Shown here one piece after another: positions 7,955 to 16,358 of a stretch of DNA of 64,000 nucleotides (its first letter is position 1; every line of letters begins with the position of its first letter). Origin of the DNA: Carboxylicivirga litoralis. Lineage in GTDB: Bacteria > Bacteroidota > Bacteroidia > Bacteroidales > Marinilabiliaceae. The stretch is taken from NCBI RefSeq assembly GCF_025499605.1, contig NZ_JAFMVC010000026.1, positions 1 through 64,000 of the forward strand. The letters run 5' to 3'. Below the pieces are notes generated by a model. The model searched no databases. It saw only the letters and a list, made by a program, of their open reading frames with translations, and was not told where the DNA came from. The position numbers were made by a program, and so were the translations under genes.

Positions 7955-8953
7955 TTACTGCTGTAGCTCCATCCAATTTATAAACGCATTAAATGCACTT
8001 TGATGATCGCCGACCCAAAGCAGTACATCCGGATTATATTTTGCGCTACATATAAAATAAGCAAAGGCCTCGGCATGACCCGCCTGGTGCAGCTGGGTGA
8101 AAAAATCAACATACTGAATATCAAAAAAATCCATTTCACCCGTTTGTTCCTCACTCAACATAGCAAACAAAGCCCGCGTTTGACTCACCAGTTTATTGGG
8201 TTCTTCAGGGTTATTAATGGCTGCTTCACGAGCAATGGCATTTAGTTTCGATTCAGCCACCTCCAAGCCCGAAACCACAGAATGCTTACTCACCTTCTTT
8301 GGCTGCTTAGCTCTCTGCACCATGGCCACATGCCACCTTACCTGCAAATCATCCAGCAGCTCTTCTTTTTTCAGTTCATCGGTTTCAATCAACAAGCAAT
8401 AATACAAAGGCAACATACTTTTCAGCACCTCGTGTTGCTGTTTTTTAATCGACGACAACATTAAGTGACTTGGAATATGGTTACGATTCATCTGCAAGCA
8501 TTTGACCAATGACTGTTCGGCCAGTTCATCTTCATTGAGCAGCTCGTAACTTTCGGCCATATTGTAATGCAACAAATATTCATTGGGGTATTGCTTCAAG
8601 GCCTTTTTATATTCACGCACAGCCTGTTTAGCATTTCCTTTTTCATTTAATACCGCTCCGTATATCAATAGTGCATCGAGCCAGAAATCATTTTCATCGG
8701 CCAATACATTGCGACTATAGTGCAAGGCTTCATCATAATCGTTAATAGCTAAATAGGTATATGCTAATTCATAATGCGCCTCCATGCATTTTTTATCAAA
8801 GGCAATGGCTTGCTTAAATTTACTGATGGCATCCTGATACAAATCGTGACTGTACAAGGTTTGTCCTTGCTTTATCAGCTTCTCCACTTCTGTCTTTTCC
8901 TGGGCCTGCACATTTAAAAAGCCCATCAATAACAACACTGCTAAATATCTCAT
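7955..8953 (-). CDS. Exported TPR-repeat protein
   Basis: 332 residues: signal peptide (1-17), then tetratricopeptide repeats over about residues 22-175. Recognisable units include YQDAISKFKQAIAFDKKCME and AVREYKKALKQYPNEY. A helical C-terminal half of unknown type follows, with FFDIQYVDFFTQLHQAGHAEAFAYFI. TPR domains mediate protein-protein contacts, and the signal sequence puts this in the periplasm or envelope. The 21-bp repeat array lies immediately upstream. There is no functional partner in the neighbourhood that would define its role. Confidence 0.8.
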   Translation of the reverse strand: MRYLAVLLLMGFLNVQAQEKTEVEKLIKQGQTLYSHDLYQDAISKFKQAIAFDKKCMEAHYELAYTYLAINDYDEALHYSRNVLADENDFWLDALLIYGAVLNEKGNAKQAVREYKKALKQYPNEYLLHYNMAESYELLNEDELAEQSLVKCLQMNRNHIPSHLMLSSIKKQQHEVLKSMLPLYYCLLIETDELKKEELLDDLQVRWHVAMVQRAKQPKKVSKHSVVSGLEVAESKLNAIAREAAINNPEEPNKLVSQTRALFAMLSEEQTGEMDFFDIQYVDFFTQLHQAGHAEAFAYFICSAKYNPDVLLWVGDHQSAFNAFINWMELQQ

Positions 8954-9089
8954 GCTGTAATGATAGACTTTTATTCCTTATCCATCAAACATTTTCAATA
9001 AGCGGAAGTTGTTTAACGCTTGTTAACATCCCTATTTTCCTTCTTTCAAATACCTTTTTCCTGTTCAGAACTATCTTTTACAGGCTCCG

Positions 9090-9236
9090 TGCTACAAAGA
9101 TGAAGCTCCGAGCCGCAATTTTGGAGCTCAGAGCTGCAATTTTAGGGCTCAGAGCTGCAATTTTGGGGCTCTGAACCGGAAAAATGGTGCTCAGAACCCC
9201 TTTTTTGATGCTTTAAGCTCCATTTTTGTATTTCAG
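9090..9236. repeat. Seven imperfect 21-bp tandem repeats
   Basis: Units begin at 9090, 9111, 9132, 9153, 9174, 9195 and 9216. The best units are agctgcaattttagggctca (9132-9151, first 20 of 21 bases) and its neighbours; the outer units are degenerate. The period is exactly 21 bp throughout. The array fills most of the gap between the TPR gene start (8953) and the end of the DUF4837 gene (9251). No start codon opens a frame across it. Confidence 0.85.
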
Positions 9237-9250
9237 AAGTGCATTTTATC

Positions 9251-10267
9251 TTAATTCATCTCCAACGTTTTTAACACCGCTTCTACTTCGCGCATATAAA
9301 TGGCTTTATTGGGTTTTGCAGGAGCATAAACATAACCACTCACCATCAACAGACGATTGTTATCTTTATCCTGATAGAAGTAATCAACAAATGGTCCACC
9401 CATAAAATCGCCTTGTACTTTCCAAAGGCCCCGTAACTCGGTCCACTGTCGGTTGGCAAAAGTTGACTGACGCACCGAAACCGGAAACTGCTCTTCGGTA
9501 GCCATAAAGGAACCTTTGGCCTCACCTGGTACTTGTTTTCGAAGCAGGTTATTGCGAAAGCGTATTAGCGATTGCGAATTAAATTCCCCTAATGAGTCCA
9601 GCGGGTATTGATAAACAAAGATGCCTAGCTGACTGCCTAAACGCTGCGAACCCAACCACGAGAATTGTCCATTAAATTTCTTTAACCTAAAACCTTTAGG
9701 AAAATACATTTTAAACGGATACACACTATCCACATGCAATACAGCTTCTGGCTCGTAAACAGTGTGATAGGACTCGGCCATGGCACTGATATCGCCATTG
9801 TGAAAAAAACCTTTGATGGTTGACCACTTTTGTTCAAGCAGGCCATTTAATTCATCGGGGGAACGAGCTATTACTTTTGCCACATGTTGATTTTGTGCCC
9901 ACTCTTGTCGACGATACTCTACCCTGTTGGTACGCTCATTGTCACGAATAGAAATCATCAACACATTTCGGTAGGTTCTGAAATGACGTTCAAACTGCTC
10001 ATAGGCAATACGCGTTTTTTTAAACAAGGTCTCGCCCTGTGGCAAAGCCGGAAATTCATCATCCAATAAAACTTTTAGTACCTTGCCGGTGGCCGCATTC
10101 CAATACTGATCTTCAATCACCACCAGTAATTCTCCAGGAGAACCAATGGCCCGGGGCTTAAAATTAGATGGCCTGTCGGCACATGCAGCAACCGCAATAA
10201 TTGTGATAACTACAACAATGGCTAATAACCAAACTCTGTTACTAATGGTGTTTATATAGTTTTTCAT
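9251..10267 (-). CDS. DUF4837 family lipoprotein
   Basis: 338 residues with a hydrophobic N-terminus and lipobox VAAC (Cys29), so a membrane lipoprotein. The body (ADRPSNFKPRAIGSPGE, LLVVIEDQYWNAATGK, FFHNGDISAMAE, FPKGFRLKKFNGQFSWL) matches the Bacteroidota-specific DUF4837 family, which has no assigned function. It lies downstream of tonB copy 1 on the same strand, separated by a hairpin region (10302-10380). The start is placed at the ATG immediately before the hydrophobic segment. Confidence 0.85.
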   Translation of the reverse strand: MKNYINTISNRVWLLAIVVVITIIAVAACADRPSNFKPRAIGSPGELLVVIEDQYWNAATGKVLKVLLDDEFPALPQGETLFKKTRIAYEQFERHFRTYRNVLMISIRDNERTNRVEYRRQEWAQNQHVAKVIARSPDELNGLLEQKWSTIKGFFHNGDISAMAESYHTVYEPEAVLHVDSVYPFKMYFPKGFRLKKFNGQFSWLGSQRLGSQLGIFVYQYPLDSLGEFNSQSLIRFRNNLLRKQVPGEAKGSFMATEEQFPVSVRQSTFANRQWTELRGLWKVQGDFMGGPFVDYFYQDKDNNRLLMVSGYVYAPAKPNKAIYMREVEAVLKTLEMN

Positions 10268-10301
10268 GACTTACGTTTTAAGGTTTAATGAAATGGCAAA
10301 A

Positions 10302-10380
10302 CGACATCGATTAAGGCTCTTATAATCGCTCAATCTTTAGGCACGGATGAAACAATACATTACGAGCCCAACCGATGTCG
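10302..10380. other. Long inverted repeat after tonB copy 1
   Basis: CGACATCG (10302-10309) and GGCTC (10315-10319) pair with GAGCC (10364-10368) and CGATGTCG (10373-10380) around a 44-base loop. It lies just downstream of the tonB gene ending at 10408. There is no T run, so it may be a processing or stability element rather than a classic terminator. Confidence 0.55.
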
Positions 10381-10407
10381 ATTCTATATATAGATTGGTT
10401 TGAAGAG

Positions 10408-11076
10408 TTATTGCAATACAAAGTTGACCGGAATAGTATAAGATACGCGCACCGCCTTATCGCGCTGACGTCCTGGTGACCATTGCGGCATGTTGTTAAC
10501 AACTCGTAATGCTTCAGCTGATAAATTCTTATCCGGACTTCGAGCCACTTTAGCTTCTACTACATTACCCTGTTCATCAACTACAAATGAAATATACACG
10601 CGACCTGAAATGCCAGCTTCGGCACAAATAACAGGGTACTTTACACTACTGGCCACATACTTTAATAAGGCAGCTTGTCCACCAGGAAATTCTGGCATAT
10701 GCTCGACATGAACAAACGTTACCGGCGCTTCATCCTTTTCGGCTGGCAATTCAGGAATTTCAAATGTATCATCGGCTATATCTGTACTAAAATCAGGTAT
10801 GTCTTCTATTACCTTATCTGTATTTTCAACTATTTCTATCATTTCAATAGCTACAGGTTTTGGCAACTCCTTTTTAGGCTCTTCATGAGTTGTAGATGGT
10901 ATCATCTCTATTTCCTCCACATAGCCCTCATCAATATCTACATGTGCCATGCCTTTGGCTGGTGCTCCCCATTCGAAAGCTGCCAATGAGGCGCCTAATG
11001 CCACGATTAAACCTATCTGAAAAAAGATGCTTCGTTTCCGTTCTAAATCGGCGTGTTTATATTTTTTTGCTTTCAT
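10408..11076 (-). CDS. tonB: Energy transducer TonB, copy 1
   Basis: 222 residues. The N-terminus (KHADLERKRSIFFQIGLIVA) is the standard Bacteroidota TonB anchor: a basic segment and then one membrane helix (about 17-36). A Glu/Pro-rich periplasmic linker follows, and the C-terminal TonB domain (about 125-222) contains VEHMPEFPGGQAALLKYV, YPVICAEAGISGRVYISFVV and a terminal PVNFVLQ. The protein transmits proton-motive force from ExbBD to outer-membrane receptors; no exbBD gene is in the window. It is a tandem paralogue of the gene at 11468-12148, with a much less proline-rich linker. Similar inverted repeats precede both copies. Confidence 0.92.
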   Translation of the reverse strand: MKAKKYKHADLERKRSIFFQIGLIVALGASLAAFEWGAPAKGMAHVDIDEGYVEEIEMIPSTTHEEPKKELPKPVAIEMIEIVENTDKVIEDIPDFSTDIADDTFEIPELPAEKDEAPVTFVHVEHMPEFPGGQAALLKYVASSVKYPVICAEAGISGRVYISFVVDEQGNVVEAKVARSPDKNLSAEALRVVNNMPQWSPGRQRDKAVRVSYTIPVNFVLQ

Positions 11077-11257
11077 GACGCTATATTTTATGAGGTTATT
11101 ACTGTTAGTTGCTAACTATATCCCAAGCAGCGTTCCACAATTGCTTCTTCCTTATAAAAACTTTCACACACTCAATACAGACCACTGAAACACTACCACT
11201 TACCGTCACTAATTTTATTGTAACCAACTATTGTAGTCAATTATTGAGGCGAGATTA

Positions 11258-11275
11258 TTCGCCCTGCTGGGCGAA
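11258..11275. promoter_or_regulatory. Inverted repeat upstream of tonB copy 1
   Basis: TTCGCCC-TGCT-GGGCGAA, perfect 7-bp arms, centred about 190 bases before the start of tonB copy 1. A related element precedes tonB copy 2 at almost the same distance. Confidence 0.55.
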
Positions 11276-11309
11276 AACGCACCTGCGCATTACACAAAAT
11301 CGCACAACA

Positions 11310-11377
11310 AAGCCGATGTTCCAGTTTTTCGTTTTCATTTCGAAGTTTGCAGGGTCGTTCTGGAGACATCGGCTTTT
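11310..11377 (-). terminator. Hairpin after tonB copy 2
   Basis: AAAGCCGATGTTCCAG (11309-11324) pairs with CTGGAGACATCGGCTTT (11360-11376) around a 35-base loop, about 90 bases after the stop of the minus-strand tonB copy 2. A short T run follows on the plus side and TTTGTTGTG on the minus side. It probably ends the tonB transcript. Confidence 0.55.
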
Positions 11378-11467
11378 ATTCTGAAAAATGACAGAGAACG
11401 TTTTCTCTGCTAAAGGATTTTAAACTATTTTGTCATCATACGCTAATACATTCGTTAAACATGGCTG

Positions 11468-12148
11468 CTATTGCAGCTTAAATCTCACCGGAACCGTAAA
11501 GGACACCTTAACAGGTCTTCCTCTTTGCTTTCCTGGTTTCCATTTGGGCAATGTTTTTACCACCCTAACAGCTTCTCTTTCCAGATTTGGGTCGGTTCCC
11601 TGATAAGCTTTTACATTAATCACCTCTCCTTTCTCATTAATAACAAATGAAACATTAACTCTTCCTTCGATACCATTCTCCTGACAGATAACCGGATACT
11701 TCACATTTTTATTAATATAACCGAGTAATGCTGCCTCTCCTCCGGGAAACTCTGGCATATGTTCCACAACCATAAAAATCTGTTCCTCGGTATCTTCCTC
11801 TGGCATTTCAAACTCCGATAAATCCACTTCAAGGTCTTCATCCATCTCGGTGTCTTCAATCTCCAACTCTTCGTCCAACTCAACATCATCTTCTACAATT
11901 TGCAGAATATCTGTTGCCTTGGGCGGAGGAGGTGGTGGAGGTGGCTTAATTTCTTCCTGCCTGGTGATGGGCGGCGCTTCTTCTTCAAGCACTTCTTCAT
12001 CCACCATAGCAAGCACATTTTGCTTAGCATCTTTGTTACTCCATTCAAAAGCAACCAAAACAGCACCAAGCGTCAATATCATACCAATTTGAAAAAACAC
12101 ACCACGTTTGCGTTCTAAATCGGCTTTTTTGCTCTTTTTTACTTCCAT
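11468..12148 (-). CDS. tonB: Energy transducer TonB, copy 2
   Basis: 226 residues with the same plan as copy 1: anchor KKADLERKRGVFFQIGMILT with a membrane helix (about 17-36), a linker containing eight consecutive prolines followed by acidic runs (about 60-120), and the TonB C-terminal domain from VEHMPEFPGGEAALLGYI to PVRFKLQ. The Pro-rich, strongly acidic linker should span the periplasm to reach the receptors. It belongs to a tandem pair created by duplication; the conserved 5' inverted repeats and 3' hairpins indicate the whole transcription unit was duplicated. It is divergent from the sigma54 activator at 12436. Confidence 0.93.
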   Translation of the reverse strand: MEVKKSKKADLERKRGVFFQIGMILTLGAVLVAFEWSNKDAKQNVLAMVDEEVLEEEAPPITRQEEIKPPPPPPPPKATDILQIVEDDVELDEELEIEDTEMDEDLEVDLSEFEMPEEDTEEQIFMVVEHMPEFPGGEAALLGYINKNVKYPVICQENGIEGRVNVSFVINEKGEVINVKAYQGTDPNLEREAVRVVKTLPKWKPGKQRGRPVKVSFTVPVRFKLQ

Positions 12149-12319
12149 AGGCTTAATTTTTGAGGTTTAACGAGAATTATGTCTTGCTCCTATAAACCCA
12201 AGTAGTGTACCAGAAAGAAAAAACAAAGAAAACCTCAACCTACTCAACTACTACAAACCCCTCATAATGTACTACTTAAAATTCAGCTTAAAAACTTCAG
12301 CTTATACTGCGGACATAAT

Positions 12320-12362
12320 CTTACTGTTATATATTCGCGCCCAGGTGGGCGAAAACAGTAAG
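12320..12362. promoter_or_regulatory. Compound inverted repeat upstream of tonB copy 2
   Basis: Outer arms CTTACTGTT (12320-12328) and AACAGTAAG (12354-12362) enclose CGCCCA-GG-TGGGCG (12338-12351). The core resembles the element before tonB copy 1. It lies between the divergent tonB and sigma54-activator genes and could control either. Confidence 0.55.
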
Positions 12363-12394
12363 CTTATCAATACACCTATTCTCCTCAAAAAGAT

Positions 12395-12402
12395 TAATTT
12401 TG
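12395..12402 (+). promoter_or_regulatory. -7 box of the sigma54 activator gene
   Basis: TAATTTTG matches TAnnTTTG and lies 33 bases before the ATG at 12436, predicting a leader of roughly 27 bases. It overlaps the in-frame TTG at 12400, which argues against that codon as the start. Confidence 0.5.
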
Positions 12403-12435
12403 TGGCTGAAACGAATCAATATTACAACAAGCGAA

Positions 12436-14196
12436 ATGCCAACAAGCGATTTCAACTTTGCACATAGCAATGCACTAACAAATGCCTTAAATCAATTTGT
12501 TAAAAACATGGATAGCGCCTGTTTTAAACTGATTGTTGTAAATGAACAGGGACTGATTACGCATTTATATGGTAATCTGGTATTTTCAAAGAAATTCCAA
12601 TTAAAGAAAGCTCAAAATTGGTTGATGATTGCCGAACGAATTAAATGGGAGAAACCCAATGAGCAGGGAATGATCACTCTAGGCAATTCTGTTTATAATC
12701 TTGTTAAATACCAAAATAGAAGTAAAAATTTTGTCCACCAGATTTTCCTGATATCATCAATCGACATTGATTATCCCTGGTTACAAATGGCGCTTGCCGC
12801 CATAGACACCAGCATTAATGCCGAGATAAAAGATGTGAGCATGCAAAAGCAAATGGACGATACGCACCAGTTTACTTTTGCAATGATGAATGCCCTAAAG
12901 GTGGGTGTTATATCTGTTAGTACCAGAGGAAACATCAAATACGCTAACAACCAGGCGTGCCAGTGGATAAACATCAGGAGACGTGAGCTGTTGAAAATTC
13001 CAATTAAGAATCTGATTCCAAACTGGAATAACATCTATCAACTGGTAAGCTCAGGCGAGAAATTCCTTAATGAAGAGATTGCCATTAATACGGCCGACCG
13101 TAAAGCAAAATTCAATGTCACCGTTACCCCTATTCTTGACCAGGAAAATGTAAAACTTATTGGTTTAGTGATTGCCATCCGAGAGTTGGAGAATGTTTAC
13201 CACCTCGTGAATAAATACACTGGCATGCAGGCTCGCTTTACCTTTAAAGACATCATTGCCAAAAGCCAGCAAATGCGTAAGCTGGTTGATTATGCCCAGA
13301 ATATTTCAGATAGTCCATCAACCATTTTGATTGAGGCAGAAAGCGGAACGGGAAAGGAAGTATTTGCACAAAGCATACACAATGCCAGTAGTCGACACGA
13401 CAAAGGCTTTGTGGCCATTAACTGTGCCGCCATTAGCGACAATCTTATTGAAAGTGAACTTTTCGGCTATGATGATGGGGCATTTACAGGAGCAAAAAAA
13501 GGCGGTCATCCAGGTAAATTTGAGCTGGCCAATGGCGGCACACTATTTCTGGACGAAGTGGGAGATATGAAACCAGAGGTTCAGGTTAAATTACTAAGAG
13601 CTATCCAGGAAAGTGCCATTACTCGTGTTGGTGGTGAAAAAACCATTCCTGTGGATGTAAGAATAATTGCAGCTACCAATAAAAATCTGAAAACTGAAGT
13701 TGACAAAGGTAATTTCAGGTTAGACTTATATTATCGTTTAAGTGTTATTCCATTAAAGATTCCTGCTTTGCGTGATCGCATGGAGGATTTACCTTCACTC
13801 ATTCGCTTCTTCCTCAACAAAAAATCGGTTCGCCTTCAGAAAGAAGTCCCTCAGATTCGTTACTCAACACTTCAGCAATTTTTGGATTATGATTGGCCGG
13901 GCAATATTCGCGAATTAGAGAATGCTATTGAGCAATATGTCATTCTCGATGGAGAAATATCATTTGAAAATCTTAAGAAGGAAGCACGGTCTACTTCACC
14001 AAAACCTGCCTTAACAAATAGTGAAACCTCGGCTCAAAATGAAATCCTGACTTCTGTTAAAGAAATGGAACGAGATCTAATCATCCGAACACTTCGACAT
14101 TTTAACAACAACATGACACACTCGGCCCAATCACTTGGCTTGAGCAGAAATACGCTTTATCTAAAACTCAAAAAGTACAATATAGGGCTAACATAA
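12436..14196 (+). CDS. PAS-containing sigma54-dependent transcriptional activator
   Basis: 586 residues from the ATG at 12436. An N-terminal region of unknown type (1-140) is followed by a PAS domain (about 145-250), then the AAA+ sigma54-activation domain (about 268-500) and a Fis-type helix-turn-helix (about 545-586, ending LSRNTLYLKLKKYNIGL). Walker A ESGTGKE is at 302-308, the sigma54-contacting GAFTGA loop is intact (348-353) and Walker B GGTLFLDEVGDM is at 367-378. There is no receiver domain, so it senses a ligand or redox signal directly or through partners. It sits immediately upstream of the hydrogenase operon on the same strand, with a -24/-12 promoter and a palindrome in between; activation of that operon is the likely job. 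Confidence 0.92.
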   Translation: MPTSDFNFAHSNALTNALNQFVKNMDSACFKLIVVNEQGLITHLYGNLVFSKKFQLKKAQNWLMIAERIKWEKPNEQGMITLGNSVYNLVKYQNRSKNFVHQIFLISSIDIDYPWLQMALAAIDTSINAEIKDVSMQKQMDDTHQFTFAMMNALKVGVISVSTRGNIKYANNQACQWINIRRRELLKIPIKNLIPNWNNIYQLVSSGEKFLNEEIAINTADRKAKFNVTVTPILDQENVKLIGLVIAIRELENVYHLVNKYTGMQARFTFKDIIAKSQQMRKLVDYAQNISDSPSTILIEAESGTGKEVFAQSIHNASSRHDKGFVAINCAAISDNLIESELFGYDDGAFTGAKKGGHPGKFELANGGTLFLDEVGDMKPEVQVKLLRAIQESAITRVGGEKTIPVDVRIIAATNKNLKTEVDKGNFRLDLYYRLSVIPLKIPALRDRMEDLPSLIRFFLNKKSVRLQKEVPQIRYSTLQQFLDYDWPGNIRELENAIEQYVILDGEISFENLKKEARSTSPKPALTNSETSAQNEILTSVKEMERDLIIRTLRHFNNNMTHSAQSLGLSRNTLYLKLKKYNIGLT

Positions 14197-14220
14197 ATCA
14201 TCTGTCCTATTTTGCAACAC

Positions 14221-14237
14221 TGTCATGTTTCATGACA
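14221..14237. promoter_or_regulatory. Palindrome, candidate activator binding site
   Basis: TGTCATG-TTT-CATGACA, perfect 7-bp arms, about 108-124 bases before the -24 element of the hydrogenase operon. That is a normal position for an enhancer site of a sigma54 activator, and the activator gene is directly upstream. Confidence 0.6.
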
Positions 14238-14248
14238 CCACTTCGAGC

Positions 14249-14273
14249 TTAGTGTATTTTTTTAGTACACTAA
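14249..14273 (+). terminator. Second inverted repeat: terminator or second enhancer
   Basis: TTAGTGTA-N9-TACACTAA, perfect 8-bp arms, 53 bases after the activator stop codon. The T run is inside the loop and not after the stem, so terminator function is uncertain; a second binding site is possible. Confidence 0.4.
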
Positions 14274-14343
14274 ATTATTGACTCTCTTCTCCTATTAAAG
14301 AAATAAATCTGTAAATCATAGAATTTCAGCGTTTAAGCATTTT

Positions 14344-14359
14344 TGGCAAGCACCTTGAA
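14344..14359 (+). promoter_or_regulatory. -24/-12 (sigma54) promoter of the hydrogenase operon
   Basis: TGGCAAGCACCTTGAA fits the consensus TGGCAC-N5-TTGCA with correct spacing: GG at 14345-14346, ten bases, then GA (consensus GC) at 14357-14358. Transcription would start near 14370. Confidence 0.7.
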
Positions 14360-14382
14360 ACAAAGCCATTAAAATGCGGAAC

Positions 14383-14634
14383 ATGGAATCAAAAGCAAAT
14401 CACAAAATTCTTATTTGCCTTGGCAGCTCATGCCACTCAAGGGGAAATGCCGAAAACCTGAAAGCCATTCAGGATTTTCTAAAAGAACGTAAGATTGATT
14501 CACAAATTGATTTCAGAGGCCACTTATGCAATGACATGTGTAAAAGAGGGCCTGTGATTGAAATTGATGAGATAGAATATGAAGGAGTTACTCAAAGTAA
14601 CCTTCCTTCTATATTAAGTCACCATTTCAATTAG
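14383..14634 (+). CDS. Thioredoxin-like [2Fe-2S] ferredoxin, first of operon
   Basis: 83 residues from the ATG at 14383 (an ATG at 14374 would add three residues but leave a four-base leader from the predicted sigma54 start). Four cysteines in the thioredoxin-like [2Fe-2S] pattern, CLGSSC and GHLCNDMCKRG, match the NuoE/HndA-type fold in single-domain form. Such proteins pass electrons between NAD(P)H- or ferredoxin-linked units and [FeFe] hydrogenases. It precedes the PAS-bearing hydrogenase by five bases and has a partner copy at 17548. It probably serves as redox carrier or subunit for the adjacent hydrogenase-like protein. Confidence 0.85.
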   Translation: MESKANHKILICLGSSCHSRGNAENLKAIQDFLKERKIDSQIDFRGHLCNDMCKRGPVIEIDEIEYEGVTQSNLPSILSHHFN

Positions 14635-14639
14635 ATGCC

Positions 14640-16358
14640 ATGCCTTTAAAACCAATTTACACTGAAACCAACGACTGCAAAGATTGCTATAAATGCATTC
14701 GTGAATGTCCGACAAAAGCAATAAAAGTAACTGACAATAGGGCTTCGGTTATTGATGAACTATGCATTTACTGTGGGCATTGCGTAGCCATTTGCCCATC
14801 GGGAGCTAAAAAAGTACGTGATGGCATTTCAAGAGCCAAGCAACTCATAAAAGACAGAAAAGAGGTCTACGTATCGTTAGCCCCTTCATTTGTTGCTGAG
14901 TATGGCACTACAACCCAACCATTATTAAACGCTCTTGAACAACTTGGTTTTAAAGGCATATCAGAGACAGCTATTGGTGCTCAGGAGGTGTCTAAACAAA
15001 TTGCTCAGTACCTGAAAGTTCGACAAAACGGAACCTATATATCATCAGCTTGTCCCGTTGTTGTTGAGCTTATTAGAAAATATTATCCTCAACACACGAT
15101 GGCCATCACACCATATATGTCACCAATGCTGACCCACGCCCGTATGCTAAAACATTGGTATGGCGATGAAATCGGTGTTGTTTTTATTGGTCCATGCATC
15201 GCTAAAAAATCAGAAGCCGATGCCTCCGACTTAGTTGACGTATCCCTTACGTTCAAGGAGCTAAGCGAGTGGTTTAAGCAAGAAGATATTCAAATTGAAG
15301 ACACAGAAACAGTTGGCGAATCAGGTTTTGTCCCCTATCAGGCTCGCGACGGTGTTATCTACCCTCTGGATGGTGGCATGGTAGAAACCATTAAGCGAGA
15401 AAACAATAGTGGTGAAAGCACTTTTATGAGTTTTACTGGGCAAAAGATGGTTCGAAATGTATTGGACAACCTGGAACAGTATGGCAAAGACAGTCCGCTA
15501 TTCTTAGAACTACTTGCCTGTGAAACAGGCTGTTTGAACGGACCAGGAATGAGCAACCAGGAAAACATTGCCGGTAAACACTTAAACATACGCAATAGTT
15601 TTGTGTGCCGAACACAAACAACCGAAAGCTGCATTAAAGAAGAACAGGTCTTTAACATTGAGCGCGATTTCTTCAATATAAATACGGTTGAAACTAAACA
15701 ATTTAATGCTGAAGATGTAAAAGAAGCATTGCACAGCATTGGCAAAACAAGCGTTGCCGATGAATTAAACTGCAGTGGTTGTGGATACGACACTTGCCGC
15801 GATTTTGCACAAGCACTACTATCAGGTAATGCCGAAACGGCTATGTGCGTATCTTATATGCGAATGGTAGCTCACCACAAAGCAACTATTTTACTGCAAA
15901 AGATTCCATCTGGCGTGGTAATCATCGATGATGAATACAAAGTGGTGGAGATGAATGCCAGCTTTGCCCGCTTAATGGGTACTGAAACGGAGTTATGCTT
16001 CGAGGCTAACCCGGGCATGCGTGGTGCCGAACTAAATAAACTAGGTTCTTTTGCAAAATTATTTAAAACAGCACTCATAACGGGTAAAGAATACTACGAA
16101 TTATCTGTGACAGAAAATGAGCAAAAACTTCAGCTATCTATTTTCAACATACAAAAGCACAAACTGGTAACAGGTATTATTCAAAGTGCCCATCAACCTG
16201 AATTTAGAAAGGATATTGTTGAGAAACGCACGCGCGATGTAATTAAGAAGAACATGGAGACGGTTCAGAAAATAGCCTTCTTATTGGGTGAAAATGCATC
16301 GTACACCGACTCTTTGTTGAACTCAATATTAGACGCTCAAAACCAAGAGAATGCATAA
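14640..16358 (+). CDS. PAS-bearing sensory-type [FeFe] hydrogenase (HydS-like)
   Basis: 572 residues. Two [4Fe-4S] ferredoxin motifs (Cys13/16/19/23 and 42/45/48/52) are followed by the H-cluster domain (about 75-325), a further four-cysteine Fe-S domain (Cys378/381/386/403) and a PAS domain (about 415-525). The H-cluster loops are SSACP (135-139), GPCIAKKSE (184-192) and ACETGC (293-298), so all four cluster ligands are present (Cys138, 186, 294, 298). The proton-relay cysteine of the usual TSCCP is alanine, the change reported for group C sensory hydrogenases such as Thermotoga maritima HydS. Low turnover and a sensing role are therefore likely. It overlaps the phosphatase gene by eight bases. 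The maturases HydEFG are not in the window. Confidence 0.9.
   Translation: MPLKPIYTETNDCKDCYKCIRECPTKAIKVTDNRASVIDELCIYCGHCVAICPSGAKKVRDGISRAKQLIKDRKEVYVSLAPSFVAEYGTTTQPLLNALEQLGFKGISETAIGAQEVSKQIAQYLKVRQNGTYISSACPVVVELIRKYYPQHTMAITPYMSPMLTHARMLKHWYGDEIGVVFIGPCIAKKSEADASDLVDVSLTFKELSEWFKQEDIQIEDTETVGESGFVPYQARDGVIYPLDGGMVETIKRENNSGESTFMSFTGQKMVRNVLDNLEQYGKDSPLFLELLACETGCLNGPGMSNQENIAGKHLNIRNSFVCRTQTTESCIKEEQVFNIERDFFNINTVETKQFNAEDVKEALHSIGKTSVADELNCSGCGYDTCRDFAQALLSGNAETAMCVSYMRMVAHHKATILLQKIPSGVVIIDDEYKVVEMNASFARLMGTETELCFEANPGMRGAELNKLGSFAKLFKTALITGKEYYELSVTENEQKLQLSIFNIQKHKLVTGIIQSAHQPEFRKDIVEKRTRDVIKKNMETVQKIAFLLGENASYTDSLLNSILDAQNQENA

Noticed and set aside
9090-9236. 21-bp repeats as a CRISPR array
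   Set aside because: The repeats are directly adjacent without spacers and there are no cas genes.
11109-11384. 91-codon plus-strand frame between the tonB genes
   Set aside because: It runs through the inverted repeat and terminator hairpin of the minus-strand tonB units and has no domain.
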